In this document: positions 1 through 12,070 of the stretch, one piece after another
Layout of the letters: every line of letters begins with the position of its first letter
Numbering within the stretch: the first letter of the stretch is position 1
DNA from: Amoebidium appalachense
Lineage: Eukaryota; Ichthyosporea
Assembly (NCBI GenBank): GCA_963693365.1
Contig: CAVNZM010000001.1
Location: 13,330,001 to 13,394,000, forward strand
Length of the DNA: 64,000 nt
Direction of reading: 5' to 3'
The notes under the pieces: model-generated
The model's input: only the letters and a program-made list of their open reading frames with translations
The model's database searches: none
Told to the model about the DNA's origin: nothing
Made by a program: the position numbers and the translations under genes

Positions 1-51
1 TCTTTCCCTCTTTCATTCCACTAACCTTTTTACCGCTTCTAACCCCCACAG

Positions 52-667
52 GTTACGTCGCACACCGAAATAGGCGACAACCACAATTTCAATCTCGAAA
101 ACATTCCCCAGTTCATTTTCGCCCCTGAGAAGCCCCAGAAAAAGGGTTTGAGTGCCGTGATTATCGCATGCATCGTAATCGGAACGATTCTATTGGCTCT
201 CTGTCTGACCTGCGTGGCAATGGTGTGCTGGCGCAAGCAGCGAGAAAAGAGCCAATGGCAGAAGTTGCCGCAGGAATTTGCCGAGGACTACTATCTGGGT
301 GTGTAATTGTCTTTTTGGATGTTTATTATTTTACTGGGTTTTTTGAGTTCGTTTTTTGGAAAGTGATTTCCCATTGACATGGTTTGTTGGACTGTATGGG
401 CATGCATGCTTGTGCCTCTTGGTTGTTTCGAATTGTTTACCCCCCTTCCCCCCGCAATCCCACACAAAAAAAATGAATGAAAGAAAGGAAAAAAGAAGAT
501 GAAAGAGAGGGACGGAAGGGGAAATACTCAAAAGGGAAAGTGCTCGTTTTGTTTCGTCAACATAATCATTTCTGCTTGCCCTTAGCCTTCTGTATCTCTT
601 TTTTCCTATAACATACAAGTGCAAATATGCACGCGCACGCACACATGCACACACACACACGCACACA

Positions 668-746
<79 letters not shown>

Positions 747-831
747 CAGCCCCCCTTCCCAACTAACACCCCCTTCCCCTCCCACACACGCACACACACA
801 ACACCCCTTCCCCTCCCCCCCTCCACCCCTC

Positions 832-863
<32 letters not shown>

Positions 864-1803
864 ACACACACACACCCCATGCACCCACACACACACACAC
901 ACCCACACACACACACACACATACATAGGTTGCGACCTACCCGAACAAGTATCCGTGCGCACGGAGCTCGCGGCAATCCCAGGCCCGCTTAAGAAAGTGG
1001 TTATTTGCAAGGACGAGATAATCGGGGCCGGTGCATTTGGAAATATTTGGATATGCGTGTTATATCACAAGAAGAGATATAGTGCTGTGGCCGTGAAACA
1101 AGTGTGCATCGTCGGCGCGGATGGAAGGGGAAAGCTAATGGAAGAAGTCGTGCGTGTTCCCTCTCCCTCCCCCCTCCCCACCGCCCCCTCTCTCTCCCTC
1201 CCTCCCTCCCCCCCCCCTTCCTTACCCCTCCACCCCACCACCTCCCCCCTCCCTCCCTCCTTCTCTCCTCTCCCCTTTCCCGGCGTCCTCCCCGGCACCC
1301 GGCCTAACCCCCTGCCTCCCGCCCCTGCACCACACTCTCCTACTCATCCCGCCCTAATTCTTTGCCTTTTCTGGTGTGTTTAAACGAAAATATGTGTCGT
1401 ACTCTCACTGTATAGTCCTCTTTGCTTATAGATTGCTCTGTTGTTTCATGCCCCTCCCCCAACCCTCCAACCCCCCTTCTCCACCACCACCACTGCCACC
1501 ACCACCCACCCACCCACCCAACACACGCACAGAAACACACAAATGGTTGCAATCGTTTGTAAGTTGTATCAGACCAACCATCTCTCTCACGCACTTGCCA
1601 TATTGGGAAGGTAGCTAACCATACATGCTTATTTTCCCCCCTACAGGAGCGTGCCAAGCTCCTTACACACCCCAACGTTGTTGGTGTGGTTGGTATGCTG
1701 GAAGAGGAACCGGAAGAGCCCCTCTGCTTTGTGCTCGAATACATGCCCTTGGGATCCCTCTCCGTCTATATGGAAAACCTGTATGCATCCCCTTCCCCCC
1801 CCC

Positions 1804-1834
<31 letters not shown>

Positions 1835-3031
1835 CCTCCTTCCTCCTTCCTCTCCCCCTCCTTCCTCCTTCCTCCACCCCTTCCCCCCTCCCACCCCCCC
1901 AAACGCACCCCCCCCCCCCCCTCCCCCCTCCCTTCGGCACTCCTAATTCGACTGTGGCTCATTCGTACTCCCTCCACCTGGCATTTATTGGGAATTTATC
2001 TTCCCTTGCGAATCTTCTGTAGAATAAATAATCAATGCGCCCTGTGGTGTAACTCAAAGACACATACAAAGCATGAAAGAAATGCCAAAAAATCCTTGCG
2101 ACACAAATTCACACCCCCACACACCACATTGGCCTACCAGACGACGCATGCACTAACCTAACCGTCTACACACTTGCACACACCCTAACCACACATACAC
2201 GAACACACACCGACATCAGCAGATGCAGACACACCTACACACACACACACACCCTTGACACACGTACACACGTACCCACGCTCTTACAGGCACCTACACA
2301 CACACACGTGCACACACACACGTACACACACACGTACGCATACACGTACACACACACGTACACACACACGTACACACACACGTACACATACACATACACG
2401 TACGCATACACGTACACATACACGTACACATACACGTACACATACACGTACACACACACATACACACACACGTACACACACACGTACACGCACACATTTC
2501 AACAGTGCCGAGAGTGGTGAAGATTTGAGCAGCCGTGAGCAGATGTGGTATGGGCTCCAGGTAGCCCAGGCCATGACGTATCTGGCCTCAAAGGAGGTCG
2601 TGCACCAGGCCCTATGTGCCGCACACTGCATGCTGACCCTGCCCAACGACCAATCGTTTGGTAAGTGACTGAACCTTGTACGGTTGTTTGGTGGGTACAC
2701 GAACCTTGTATGGTCATTCGGTGGTTGTATGAACCTTCCTTTTTTTTTTCCCCTTTTTTTAATAAAAAAATTTTAAAAATTTTTTTTTGCACAACGACCA
2801 ATGCTTTGGTGGTTGCACGAACCTTATACATATGGTTATTCGGTGGTGGTACGAACCTAACAATTATTTGATGGTTGGGAGATACTGGGGCGTGCACTTC
2901 ATGGTGAGTTGGTTGCGGTTTCCATGGTGTGCACATACCACCATTCATTGCAGGCATATAGTGATTTGACGAACTTGGCAAATGCCCAGGGAAAGGCCAG
3001 AGAGAAGGGGAGGGGAGGGGAAGGCCGGGAG

Positions 3032-3077
<46 letters not shown>

Positions 3078-3276
3078 CTTTGAGAGTGTGTGAGAGAAAG
3101 GCACGGGGGTGGGGGGAGGGTGTGGCAGCGTGTGAGCTGTGTGTAAACGTGCCCGGGGTTGTTGTGTCCCTCGATGGTTGTTTGGGTGTTGGCTTGCTTT
3201 TTTTTGTGTGTGTGAGAATGTGTATGTGTTTGTGTGTGTGTGTGTAAAAATGGGGGAGGTGGGAGGCCCCCGGGGG

Positions 3277-3309
<33 letters not shown>

Positions 3310-3905
3310 TGGCGAGAAAACCTAATGTAATGCCCCCCCCCCCCTCCCCCCCCCCCCCCCCCCCGCGCGCAGGTATGCCGGTGCTCAAGCTCTCGCACTT
3401 TGCGCTGTCCAATCAGATCAGGGCACGCAGCTACGCACACAGCAAGCTGCCAGGTATGTCCTTCCGGATGCTTCTATCTCTCCCACACCCACTGGATGGA
3501 ATGCATTTGTATTCCGGCTTTAAGGGGTTGTTCCTTTTTTTTTTCTTTTTTTCTTTTTTTTCTTTTCTGTCTTCTTTTTTTTTCCTGCTTCTCTGTTGGT
3601 GTGTTTGTGCGTGTATTAGCCGAAGGCGCGGGGGGGGGGGGGGGGGGGGGGGGGGGGATAGGGAGAAAGGAGAGGGGGGGGGGGGGGGGGGGAGGGGAGA
3701 CCTGTATTCCACATTCCACCCCCTACAAGCACTACAAGAGTTTTCTTTTCTCTTCTCCTATGTCCATCTAATGTTTATACCATCCCGTTCCATGCACACA
3801 CACACACGCCTACACATGTACGCACACAAACACAATATTACATTCACACACACACGCACACCTACACACGTACTTGTACACGTACACACACACATGCCTA
3901 TACAC

Positions 3906-3941
<36 letters not shown>

Positions 3942-4224
3942 ACACATGTACACGTGTACAGGCCTGGAGGTGCGGCGGGTCAGCCACCTGTCCATGGAGA
4001 CCATCACCAGCGAGGTGCACAGCACAGAGGGGGATGTCTGGGCCTACGGTGTGACCCTGTGGTGGGTAAACGTGTTCTTAGCAATTTTCCTACATAATAT
4101 TATTTTATTTATTTACTTATTTACTTTTATTTCCCGTATTCTCCCCAGTTGTTGGTTCTGAAACCCCCCCGCCCCCCCCCCCCCCCTCCCCCCCCTCCCC
4201 CCCCCCCCCCCCCCCCCCCCCCCC

Positions 4225-4303
<79 letters not shown>

Positions 4304-4650
4304 CTCCCCCCCCCCCCCCCCCCCCCACCCACCCACCCAATCTTGTGTTTTTTTTTTTTTTTTGTTCTTTCCTCCTAATTGTTTAATAAAAGAAGGGATG
4401 GAGAGGGCGGGAGGGGGGGGGGGGGGGGGGAAGGGGTACATGTGTTTTTTGTTCCTTTATTTTCTATTTATTGTTATTCTTTTTTTTTTTTTGGGGTGGG
4501 GGGGGGGGGGGGGGGGGGGGGTAGCATGAGAATACAAAGGGACAACCGGCCCTAACAACCAATCTAATCTTTTTTCAGGGAAATATTTACTGGCGGTGAA
4601 ACACCCTGGGATGGAAAAACGGTACGTGCTTACATTATACCCCGACGGAA

Positions 4651-4694
<44 letters not shown>

Positions 4695-6823
4695 GTTCGT
4701 GTGTGTGCACGGCTGTAAAGGGGGGGGGGGGGGGGGGGGGGGTGAGAGAGAGAAAGAGAGGAAAAGAGAGAGAGAAGAAGAGGGAAGGGAGAGGGAGAGG
4801 GAGAACGGGGGGGGGGGGGGGGTATTATGATCTACTTGTCGAAAAGGAAGCTTGCATAATTCTCTTCCCCCCCCCCCCCCAACCCCACCCACCCACCCCT
4901 TCCAGAATCCCCCCGCCACCACCACGTCCCCACCATCACAAAAAGACGTGACAACTAATAGAAACCAGCCTAGCTGACCCAATCATGCACCCACCAAAGT
5001 CCAAATGCAATTGGGATGTGTTTGCTTATGCTTATGGTGGTTTGCTTTCTTTCGTCTGAATGGAGATCCTAATTTAAGAACAATAATTTTTTTGGAGAGG
5101 TAGCTTTCAAGAACAGATTGCTGCGAGTTTTTATCTACCTCATTCACGGTGTTTTCCGACAGTAGTTTTTAAGTGCTCTCACTCATTTCAAAGTTTCAAA
5201 TACTGTCTTATGAGTGCTCACATTTCATTCTTTTTTCCCGCCACATTCCAGGGTCAAGAAATACTGCATGCCCTGATGTTAGGCGAAAGGCTGCCAAGGC
5301 CCGATTCTGCCTCCCAGGTGGGTAAAGGGGTGCACCCCCTCCCTCCCCCTCTCCCCCCCCTCCCCTCCCCTTACGCCACGTGGTGCGGTTTTGACCAATT
5401 TTCGGAATGTTGGACTCTCTCTCTCTCCCCCCCCCCCCCCCCTCTCTCCCTCCCTCCCTCGCCCCCTCCCTCCCCTCCCTCCCCTCCCCCCCCCTCCCCC
5501 CCCCCCTCCCCCCTCTCTTTCTCTCTTTCTCTCTCTCTCTACGCATCCCGCTTTTGCCTTAAGACTATGATGGAAGAAGAAGGACGTGCCATGAGCCGAA
5601 ATGCTCAACAACGGGTGCCGCTCGGAGGGGGAGAGGCGGAAGTGGGGAGGGAGGGAGGGAAGGGGGAGGGGTTGTGTGTGTGAGGGAGGTTTGGTATGTT
5701 AGGGAGGGGGAGGGGGGAGGGGGAGGGGAGGGGGGGAGGAGGGGATGGCTAGGAAGATGGAAAGAGTGGGAGTTAGACAGTGTGTGTGAGGGAGGGAAGG
5801 GGGGGGGGGGGGGGGGGGGGGGGGGGAGGGGGGAGGGATGCCATTTGTTAACAGGGTGTCAACAAGCTCTGTGCTACTTGAGGCATCTAGGCAGGACACC
5901 GGACCTCAAACAATTTGATTGGAAAGCTGGGTGTAAAAACATTTAGAATCAAGTTTTTAAATACTTGGCCCTATCCGCAGTGATTTGAGATAGTGTTCGC
6001 TGTTCTTAACCTTATGTGTATACTAAAGTTTTATTAAACAATAAAAAAAGTAGAAATATATACATGAGATGTACAATTTAATGATATACTATTATATGTG
6101 TGGATATACAAGAGATATACAAGCTGACCTGATGCACTGGCTTTAACCTCATGTGTGGATATACACGAGATATACAACCTGACAATACACCTTCATTAAC
6201 CTCATGTGTGGATATACACGAGATATACAACCTGGCAAAGCACCTTTATTAACCTCATGTGCGGATATACAGGAGATATACAACCTGATGAAGCACTGCT
6301 GGATGGAGTATCCAAGTGACCGGCCCACCTTCAGTGAGATATCCCGCCGGCTGGCCGCTCTATTTATAGAATCATGTGACCAGCCAGTGGGATGGGCCAT
6401 GCAAAATGGCCAGGTACCCTCCTCCCCCCCCCACCACACACACACACACACACACCCTACCCACCCACCGACCCACCCGCTCAAAAGAGAGAAAGAAAAG
6501 GAAAGAATACAAACACACCCACTCCGCCTCTCCGCACGACAGTACATGTGTGCGAACTTCCTGAAAATCGTGCCTGCACATCTAAATATGGACACAAACC
6601 CACATAGCACACACACAAACTCTCGAAGGTTCGAGTCCTTCATGTCTGCTTTCCCCCACCCCCACCTCCACCCCCACCCTACGCCCCCACACACACACAT
6701 GCACGGGCACACCACTACACAACCACCCACACACCACGCTGAAATACACCGTAATCTTAGCAATCATCCTCGTAACCCTTCCCCCGATTATGCAGCATCC
6801 CTAAGACCCCCCTCCCCCTCCCC

Positions 6824-6856
<33 letters not shown>

Positions 6857-6860
6857 TTTT

Positions 6861-6958
<98 letters not shown>

Positions 6959-7873
6959 CTTTCTTTTTTTTGTTTGGGCGCCTGTTGAGTCATTTGTTGT
7001 TCTGGTTGATTACCTGTAATCTTCGCTTATTTATGTGTGTGTGTGTGTGTGTGTATGTATGTTGTGTGGGGTTGCACACACCGGTGTCTACTTTTCTTCC
7101 TTTTTTTTTTCTCTCCACACACTTCATCTGTCCACTTCTGCATACCCCCTTTCATAGCTATAGACACACTTCACACATTGCTTTACGCGCACGCATGCAC
7201 ACACCGCTCTGTTGGCGACAGCTCCCTTGGAACCCATGCGGCATGTTACCCGCCAGCCTAACATAACTCGGACTATCGATTTGGCGTTTTTCAAGCCCAA
7301 AGCAATGGGTGATACCATATTTCCGGCTGACATCCGGGGGCATAGCTTTCCGTTCGAAGGGCGTTAAAGCTCCACCCTAGTAAGCGTGTTACTACCCTGC
7401 GGCGTGGGTCAAATCTCATATTTTCCCCTCTGATTGCGAATTCTGCGGCCTTCGGGACTTAGTTCTTTTCAGCTGGTGTAGTATGTTAGCCAGGGAAGTA
7501 TCGACTTAGGTAGCGACGGGGGAGCTTCCTAGAAGCCCCGTCTCCTGAGTTCCTATCTATATTTTTCTTGCTTCTGCTTACTGCTGCAACTTTAACCCCC
7601 GGCCTTTCCCGCTGCCCTTGCCTGCATAAGCAACCCTGCTCGTCTCTGATCAAGACGGGTGACCTACCCATGTTCAAGTGAAACAGTATCTGAGTTGGGT
7701 TTCGTTAACGAGGTGAATAGGTCGAAACTCGGGTACTGTGGATGACGTGGGCCCCCCCTGAGGATGGGCTCTGCTTATTATGCATACTCTTTATGTATGG
7801 CTTGCATTCTGCATCGTGTTATCCATTTGTTTTTGTGTACTTCGTACTTTTTGATGCATTCAAACCCCCTCCG

Positions 7874-7904
<31 letters not shown>

Positions 7905-8434
7905 ACCACCACCACCACCACCACCACCACCACACACACACAATCACCCACACACACACCACTCAGCCCGTACAATAAACTAACCCCCCCCCCCCCCCCC
8001 TCCAAAAAAAAAAAAATACAGGTGACGCTCATCTGTCCGGATGGCACGGCACCCAAGACAGCGCCAAACTTCAACTCCCCAAGCTACGCCATGTTAGGCC
8101 TAACCACCTCCAACCGACCAATCACGGTGCCGAATGAAAAGCCAAAAGAGGAAGTCATGACGTCATACGACCGTGACTGTCTTGACGTCAACTCCACCTT
8201 TTCCGCCTCCACTGATTGGCTCACGCCGGCTCCAGCGCCGACCAGCGGCGGGTACCCCTACCACTACGGCGGTGTCGACTATGAGGTAATACTCGACTGG
8301 ATCCTCCCCCCTCCCCCCCTGTGCCTCTCTTCGCCTACCCCCCCCCCCCCCCCCCTCCCCCGCGGTCCCTCGGCCTTCCCCCTTCGACCCCCCCCCCCCC
8401 CTCCCTCTCTCTCTCTCCCCCCCCCCCCCCCCCC

Positions 8435-8479
<45 letters not shown>

Positions 8480-8938
8480 ACACCGCCACCACCACAACCC
8501 CTCACCCCCCCTTCCTCGTCCTTAGCACGTTTCTTGTTTGAGCTTCAAGCAAAAGCCATGCTCTCTCCGTCTGTTTTGCCCTATTGAGCAGATTGAATTT
8601 AGTACGGTACGTAACCGCATGTTGATTGATGGCAAGTGACTTCAAAGGCAGGTGTTGCTGGCCCCGACTTTACCGTACCCTCTCAACTCCTAGCTATCCT
8701 GCTGCCCTCACTGTACTCACTCCCATTATGCCTGCGCCACCCCCCCCCCCAAACACACACACACACACACATTCTTTCTCCCCGCCCCCCCCCCCCCCCC
8801 CCCCCCCCCTCCCCCCTCCGTCACCCCACAACCACCCACCACACACACACACACACACTCACTCTCTCGCTCTCTCTCTCTCTCTCTCTCTTACCCTCCT
8901 CTTCCCCCCTCCCTCCCTTCCTCCCTCCTCCCCCCCCC

Positions 8939-8969
<31 letters not shown>

Positions 8970-9088
8970 ACACACAGGACACAACTACCGTCAGCACGCA
9001 GAGCCTTGGGCCCTACTACAACCGGGACACGCACGAGTCTTCGTTTGAGCTGTACTCCCACCAGCAGCACAGCCCAGAAAACACGTGA
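52..9088 (+). CDS. Receptor-tyrosine-kinase-like pseudokinase (3' part, 5' end outside window)
   Basis: Exons, all phase-compatible: 52-298, 929-1146, 1647-1780, 2506-2660, 3373-3453, 3962-4061, 4579-4621, 5252-5317, 6273-6413, 8022-8285, 8978-9088 (TGA); 519 residues visible. Order: extracellular stub, one membrane span (residues ~33-60, [13 protein letters not shown]...), basic juxtamembrane segment, then a tyrosine-kinase fold with glycine loop GAGAFG (115-120), VAVK lysine (K139), hinge EYMPLGSL, and the C-lobe landmarks [18 protein letters not shown] and CW...PSDRPTF. The catalytic loop reads HQALCAAHC (233-241) where active kinases have HRDLAARNC. The DFG position reads HFA (260-262) and the APE position SME. 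Catalytic Asp, catalytic-loop Asn and Mg-binding Asp are therefore all replaced, so phosphotransfer is not expected. The C-terminal tail (last two exons, ~124 residues) carries several tyrosines (YAML, YDRD, YPYHY, DYE) that could be docking sites. The donor after 1146 (gtcgtg) is weak and was chosen because it gives the normal helix-C to HPNVV spacing. Confidence 0.85.
299..928. repeat. Intron filled with AC repeat and C tract
   Basis: The first intron of the kinase-like gene contains an AC dinucleotide run at about 667-745, a C-rich stretch with a ~32-base C run near 831-862, and a second AC run (885-922) that leads straight into the acceptor atacatag. No coding signal is seen; the histidine/threonine-rich and cysteine/valine-rich open frames here are translations of the repeat. 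Confidence 0.85.
2641..2885 (+). repeat. Degenerate minisatellite seeded by an exon 3' end and donor
   Basis: About six degenerate units of ~28-45 bp with a shared core like TTyGGTGGTnnnACGAACCTT start with the last bases of exon 2506-2660. The exon end plus donor (2641-2677) recurs at 2789-2825 with about 29 of 37 bases identical, including the exon-derived word AACGACCAAT. A T-rich block (2739-2788) interrupts the array. Confidence 0.7.
6096..6300 (+). repeat. 53-55 bp tandem repeat duplicating a 3' splice site
   Basis: Units begin at 6096, 6151, 6204 and 6257, each containing a gtggatataca-type stretch followed by GAGATATACAA and a CTTCATTAACCTCA-like tail. The last unit is the functional acceptor and start of exon 6273-6413 ([10 protein letters not shown]). 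Upstream units keep the exon-like GAGATATACAACCTG, but the AG is changed to AC in units 2 and 3. Confidence 0.8.
6626..6642 (+). other. tRNA T-arm-like hairpin with RNA polymerase III B-box
   Basis: GAAGGTTCGAGTCCTTC forms a 5-bp stem around TTCGAGT and contains a consensus B-box (GGTTCGAGTCC). I could not fold the upstream sequence into D and anticodon arms, so this is not a complete tRNA gene; it may be a relic of a tRNA-derived repeat or chance. Confidence 0.3.
6785..7870 (+). repeat. ~1.1 kb interspersed repeat, copy 1 (intronic)
   Basis: Nearly the same sequence recurs at 44064-45222 in an intron of the DEP-domain gene, in the same sense orientation. It starts near CGATTATGCAGCATCCC, runs through a C tract, a long CT microsatellite and a T run, then ~850 bp of unique-looking sequence without a good ORF, and ends in the short element at 7759-7870 followed by a C tract. 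I see no terminal inverted repeats and no recognisable protein. Target-site duplications are not obvious. Confidence 0.75.
7759..7904 (+). repeat. Short C-tailed intronic element, copy A
   Basis: Begins TGAGGATGGGCTCTGCTTAT, includes TGTACTTCGTACT and ends ...GCATTCAAACCC followed by a C run. It lies in sense orientation in the intron 6414-8021, about 120 bp before the acceptor. Related copies are at 45115, 35096, 51391, 52721 (+) and at 58846-58980, 60343-60478, 60217-60272 (-). Confidence 0.7.
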
Positions 9089-9788
9089 AGGCCCACTGCA
9101 CGGCACCTGTAGTAGCTATCGGAGTCTGTGATTTTAAATATTTCATATGAATGAATGAATGTTAACTATATGTTGTGCAGCCTCCAGTCACCTCATCTCT
9201 GTTTCAAGTATTTGATGAGTGACTGATTGCACCACGGCTGGGTCACGTGACATTCAACTTACAGATAGGCCGTACCTGGCCATGGCGTGGGACGGCCAGA
9301 GAGCGAGGGTAACTATAATAACTGTTAAGAGGGCAAGTCGAAGCCTTAGATAGAATGCACTTCATAACTCAATCGAGAATGAGCATTGCACTATTCTAAG
9401 AAACTGTTAAATTGTTATTGAATAGTATTAGCAAGTTGGGGATGCGACCTGGAGGCGGCCTAAATGCCCCTTAACTTATAGTATTGGAATTTCTGATGCC
9501 ACCGGTTAGAATGAATGACCCCACCGACTCTGTTGTGATCAGAATCGTTTCCTAGAGCCTCCTATTATCAAAATCTGCACCGCCTGCTGGATATTCAGTG
9601 ACCTTCTTCTGTAGGACGAGAATTCCAAGATCATTATAAACAAATGCCAATAAAATGAGCAAGTGTGACATGTGTAGGCTTAGGGTGCACACACACACGA
9701 AGTTCGATGTTTGTGACGTGGATGCATGGTCTCACATGCCAGCGGGTGTGTTTGACCATGTGTGTGTGTGTATGTGTGTGTTTTATTA
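9089..9788 (+). other. 3' UTR and downstream spacer of the kinase-like gene
   Basis: No ORF of note. A canonical AATAAA at 9649-9654 about 560 bp after the TGA is the best candidate polyadenylation signal. A short GT repeat (9759-9780) precedes the first TIR element. Confidence 0.5.
9649..9654 (+). promoter_or_regulatory. Candidate poly(A) signal AATAAA
   Basis: First canonical AATAAA found downstream of the kinase-like stop codon; assignment is by position only. Confidence 0.4.
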
Positions 9789-10656
9789 CTGTATGCGTCC
9801 GCGCGTAACATATTCCGCACACAACATAACGTCGACGCCGATTTTCAAAAATCTTAACATACTGACCTCGGTCATTTTTCGGGATTATGTTAGCGCACCA
9901 AGGGGTCCTATACATAGTAGGACGAATTATCGGGTTTATCTGGTCAGTTTAGACCCCCTATCTTAGTATTTCGATCTCTTTCCCAGACAAAACAGTGGTT
10001 CGCCGTGATTTCCCGCCCAAAGCTCGGCAGGGCCAATGATAGGCGGCGGCCGCACATCGCATGGTATGCAAAGGACTCATGTGGCCGACTATGTCGATAA
10101 ACGAGCAGAAACATACGAAGGCCCCAACTAGTTCGAAGCAGTCTTGTATAGCTGGTTTTTACTCCTAGTCATATAGGGAGGTTGAATGCATATTAAACCC
10201 ACCGATCATGACCAAGCCAGTAGTCCAGGTGCAGGCAGCTGCACTTGGGGCGTTGAATAGTGCACTGCACACAGTAAATGAGGCCACAGACAAGTTTCAG
10301 GAAACTACCCAAGAAGCCCAAGCAATCATTTCTGAGGGTTTTGTAAACGCAAACAACACAATCAACAACGCAACCACACGTGCAATTGCACAAGCCGAAA
10401 CGGCAAAAGCACAATTGCGCTCGCACATGGAGAGTTTAGAGAGCCGCAGAGCCCCCACACGCGCGGAATCGCTGAGTCTTTTCCGTGTGAGTTACGGTAA
10501 TGGTTTGGAGCTTGATGAAACCCTGAATACGGATTTGTATGAGGCGAAGGTGCAGGGTTGCCTCTTACTCGTGTAGGTGTGTGGTGCCAAATTCGTGGTG
10601 TGAGAGTAAGGTGTGAGGGAGCAGAAAGACTAGTACGTCCTTGTTTGTATGAGTTG

Positions 10657-10690
<34 letters not shown>

Positions 10691-10869
10691 CTTTTTTGGT
10701 TTGGTCCCCTTGAAAAAAATCAGTATGTTTTTATTATTATTTGAATCAATTACTTATTGATTTCCTCTATATTTACTTATTTAGCGGGTTGGGGAGGAGG
10801 GGAGGGGGGGGGTGGGGGGGGGGGACTTGATGTACTGAATGCTAGACTTTCAAGTATTGATTTAGATTT

Positions 10870-10926
<57 letters not shown>

Positions 10927-11200
10927 CACACACACACACACATAGGCTTTCACGCTTTCAGCTTCTTCTTCTTTTTTTTTTTTCAAAGTTTTTTTTTTTT
11001 TTTTTTTCCGAATTTCCCTTTTTTTTTTTTCACCATCTCAAAAAGGAACTAGTATAAGTATTCTTTGTTTATTCATTCATTTGATCAATTTATTTTTTGT
11101 TTACTACTATATTTATGTCATTTAGCGGTTTGCGGATTCCCCGCCCGATGGAGAGGCCCAGTGTGGCCTCCTGGGCGGGCGGGAGGGCGGGCGGGCGGGG

Positions 11201-11249
<49 letters not shown>

Positions 11250-11357
11250 AACATAATCGAGACGGGCTCTGGGAGCCTATTTTTAGATACTAATTAAAAT
11301 TTAACATAACGACCTCGACCCTTGTCGGGGCGGTATGTTATGCGCGGACGCATACTG
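9789..11357. mobile_element. TIR DNA element, copy 1 (TA target site, Tc1/mariner-like ends)
   Basis: The left end CTGTATGCGTCCGCGCGTAA and the right end TATGTTATGCGCGGACGCATACTG are inverted repeats of ~24 bp with a few mismatches, and a TA dinucleotide flanks each side (9787-9788 and 11358-11359). The same element recurs at 12419-13997 with nearly identical sequence. Inside are one small ORF (10208-10576), AC and G microsatellites, and no transposase, so it is non-autonomous. CAGT-type ends and TA duplication fit the Tc1/mariner/pogo superfamily; family membership is inferred from ends only. Confidence 0.75.
10208..10576 (+). pseudogene. Passenger ORF of TIR element copy 1 (frameshifted)
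   Basis: The ORF starts MTKPVVQVQAAALGALNSAL and encodes an Ala/Thr/Asn-rich, probably helical protein of unknown function. It is the same gene as 12845-13138 but lacks one A in the run after codons for ...ETAKAQ, so the last ~50 residues are in another frame. No transposase motif is visible. A GTGAGT donor-like site follows the shared coding part in both copies and CATTTAG/C acceptor-like sites lie ~650 bp downstream, so the ORF may be the first exon of a captured host gene fragment. That last point is inference. Confidence 0.45.
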
Positions 11358-11412
11358 TATACAGGAGGCCGCCGTGGCGCAAACAGCACGAACAATTATT
11401 ATTGAGTGGTAG

Positions 11413-11418
11413 TTTATT
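11413..11418 (-). promoter_or_regulatory. Candidate poly(A) signal for the orphan ORF
   Basis: AATAAA on the minus strand (TTTATT on plus) about 75 bp beyond the stop codon at 11492. Confidence 0.45.
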
Positions 11419-11491
11419 ACAGGCTTGAGGCCGAGTTGCTTGCTGTGTACAGCATTGCTGTGTGTTCTATACACATCGCCTCCGGTGATTG

Positions 11492-11956
11492 TCACTGTCT
11501 CACGTTGTCTTCACTTGTGCGCTTGGCAGGCGGGGCCGAGTCCAGGGGGGCTTGCGTGAGGCGGGCGGCCGGGACGCAGCGGACGTAGGGGCCAGCCATG
11601 CGTATCGCCGTGTTGATGTTGGCTTGTAGGCAGCTTTGGCAGAAGCGGGCCACAGCGTCAGGGCCATCGACGGCGCACTTGCGGACGTGCGGGCGCATGT
11701 AGAGCGGGACCATGCCCATTAGCTCCTGTTGCAGCAGCAACAGCTCGGGGTCGTCGTGGCGGCGTCCCGCGCGTAGGCCTCTGACGAGGGCGCCGCACAG
11801 GCGGGCGATGCTGGTGTGCACCTTGGCGGTGGTGTTGACGAGGTGGTAGATCTCCCCCGCAACCTCAGGCGGTCTCCCGTCCATAAGCAGCCTATAGGCT
11901 ATCATCAGCGCAGCCTCGACGGTGTTGGGAAACTCTCTCGACATTGCGACGTTCAT
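11492..11956 (-). CDS. Orphan protein, 154 aa, between the two TIR elements
   Basis: From the ATG at 11956 the frame encodes MNVAMSREFPNTVEAALMIA... with a leucine-rich helical middle (RLCGALVRGLRAG; ELLLLQQELMGMVPLYMRP) and a Cys/His-containing segment (HVRKCAVDG...RFCQSCLQANIN). The frame extends upstream to 12079, but that Met lies in the minisatellite and the extra residues are low complexity, so I prefer the internal ATG. An AATAAA on the same strand at 11418-11413, ~75 bp past the stop, supports a real transcription unit. I do not recognise the family. It could be a host gene, a transposon-borne gene or a viral-type accessory gene. Confidence 0.5.
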   Translation of the reverse strand: MNVAMSREFPNTVEAALMIAYRLLMDGRPPEVAGEIYHLVNTTAKVHTSIARLCGALVRGLRAGRRHDDPELLLLQQELMGMVPLYMRPHVRKCAVDGPDAVARFCQSCLQANINTAIRMAGPYVRCVPAARLTQAPLDSAPPAKRTSEDNVRQ

Positions 11957-12070
11957 TCTTTTTTTTTCCACTGCAACAATCGCAAACTGACTGACTTTCA
12001 AACCTGTTGCACACATGTTTATGTACTGTGTGTGGTTTAGGGCTACCGGGGGGGAGGGGGGGAGGGGGAG

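Noticed and set aside
7486-7677. Minus-strand 63-codon frame in the 1.1-kb repeat
   Set aside because: Not kept as an equivalent open frame in the second copy at 44.8-45.0 kb.
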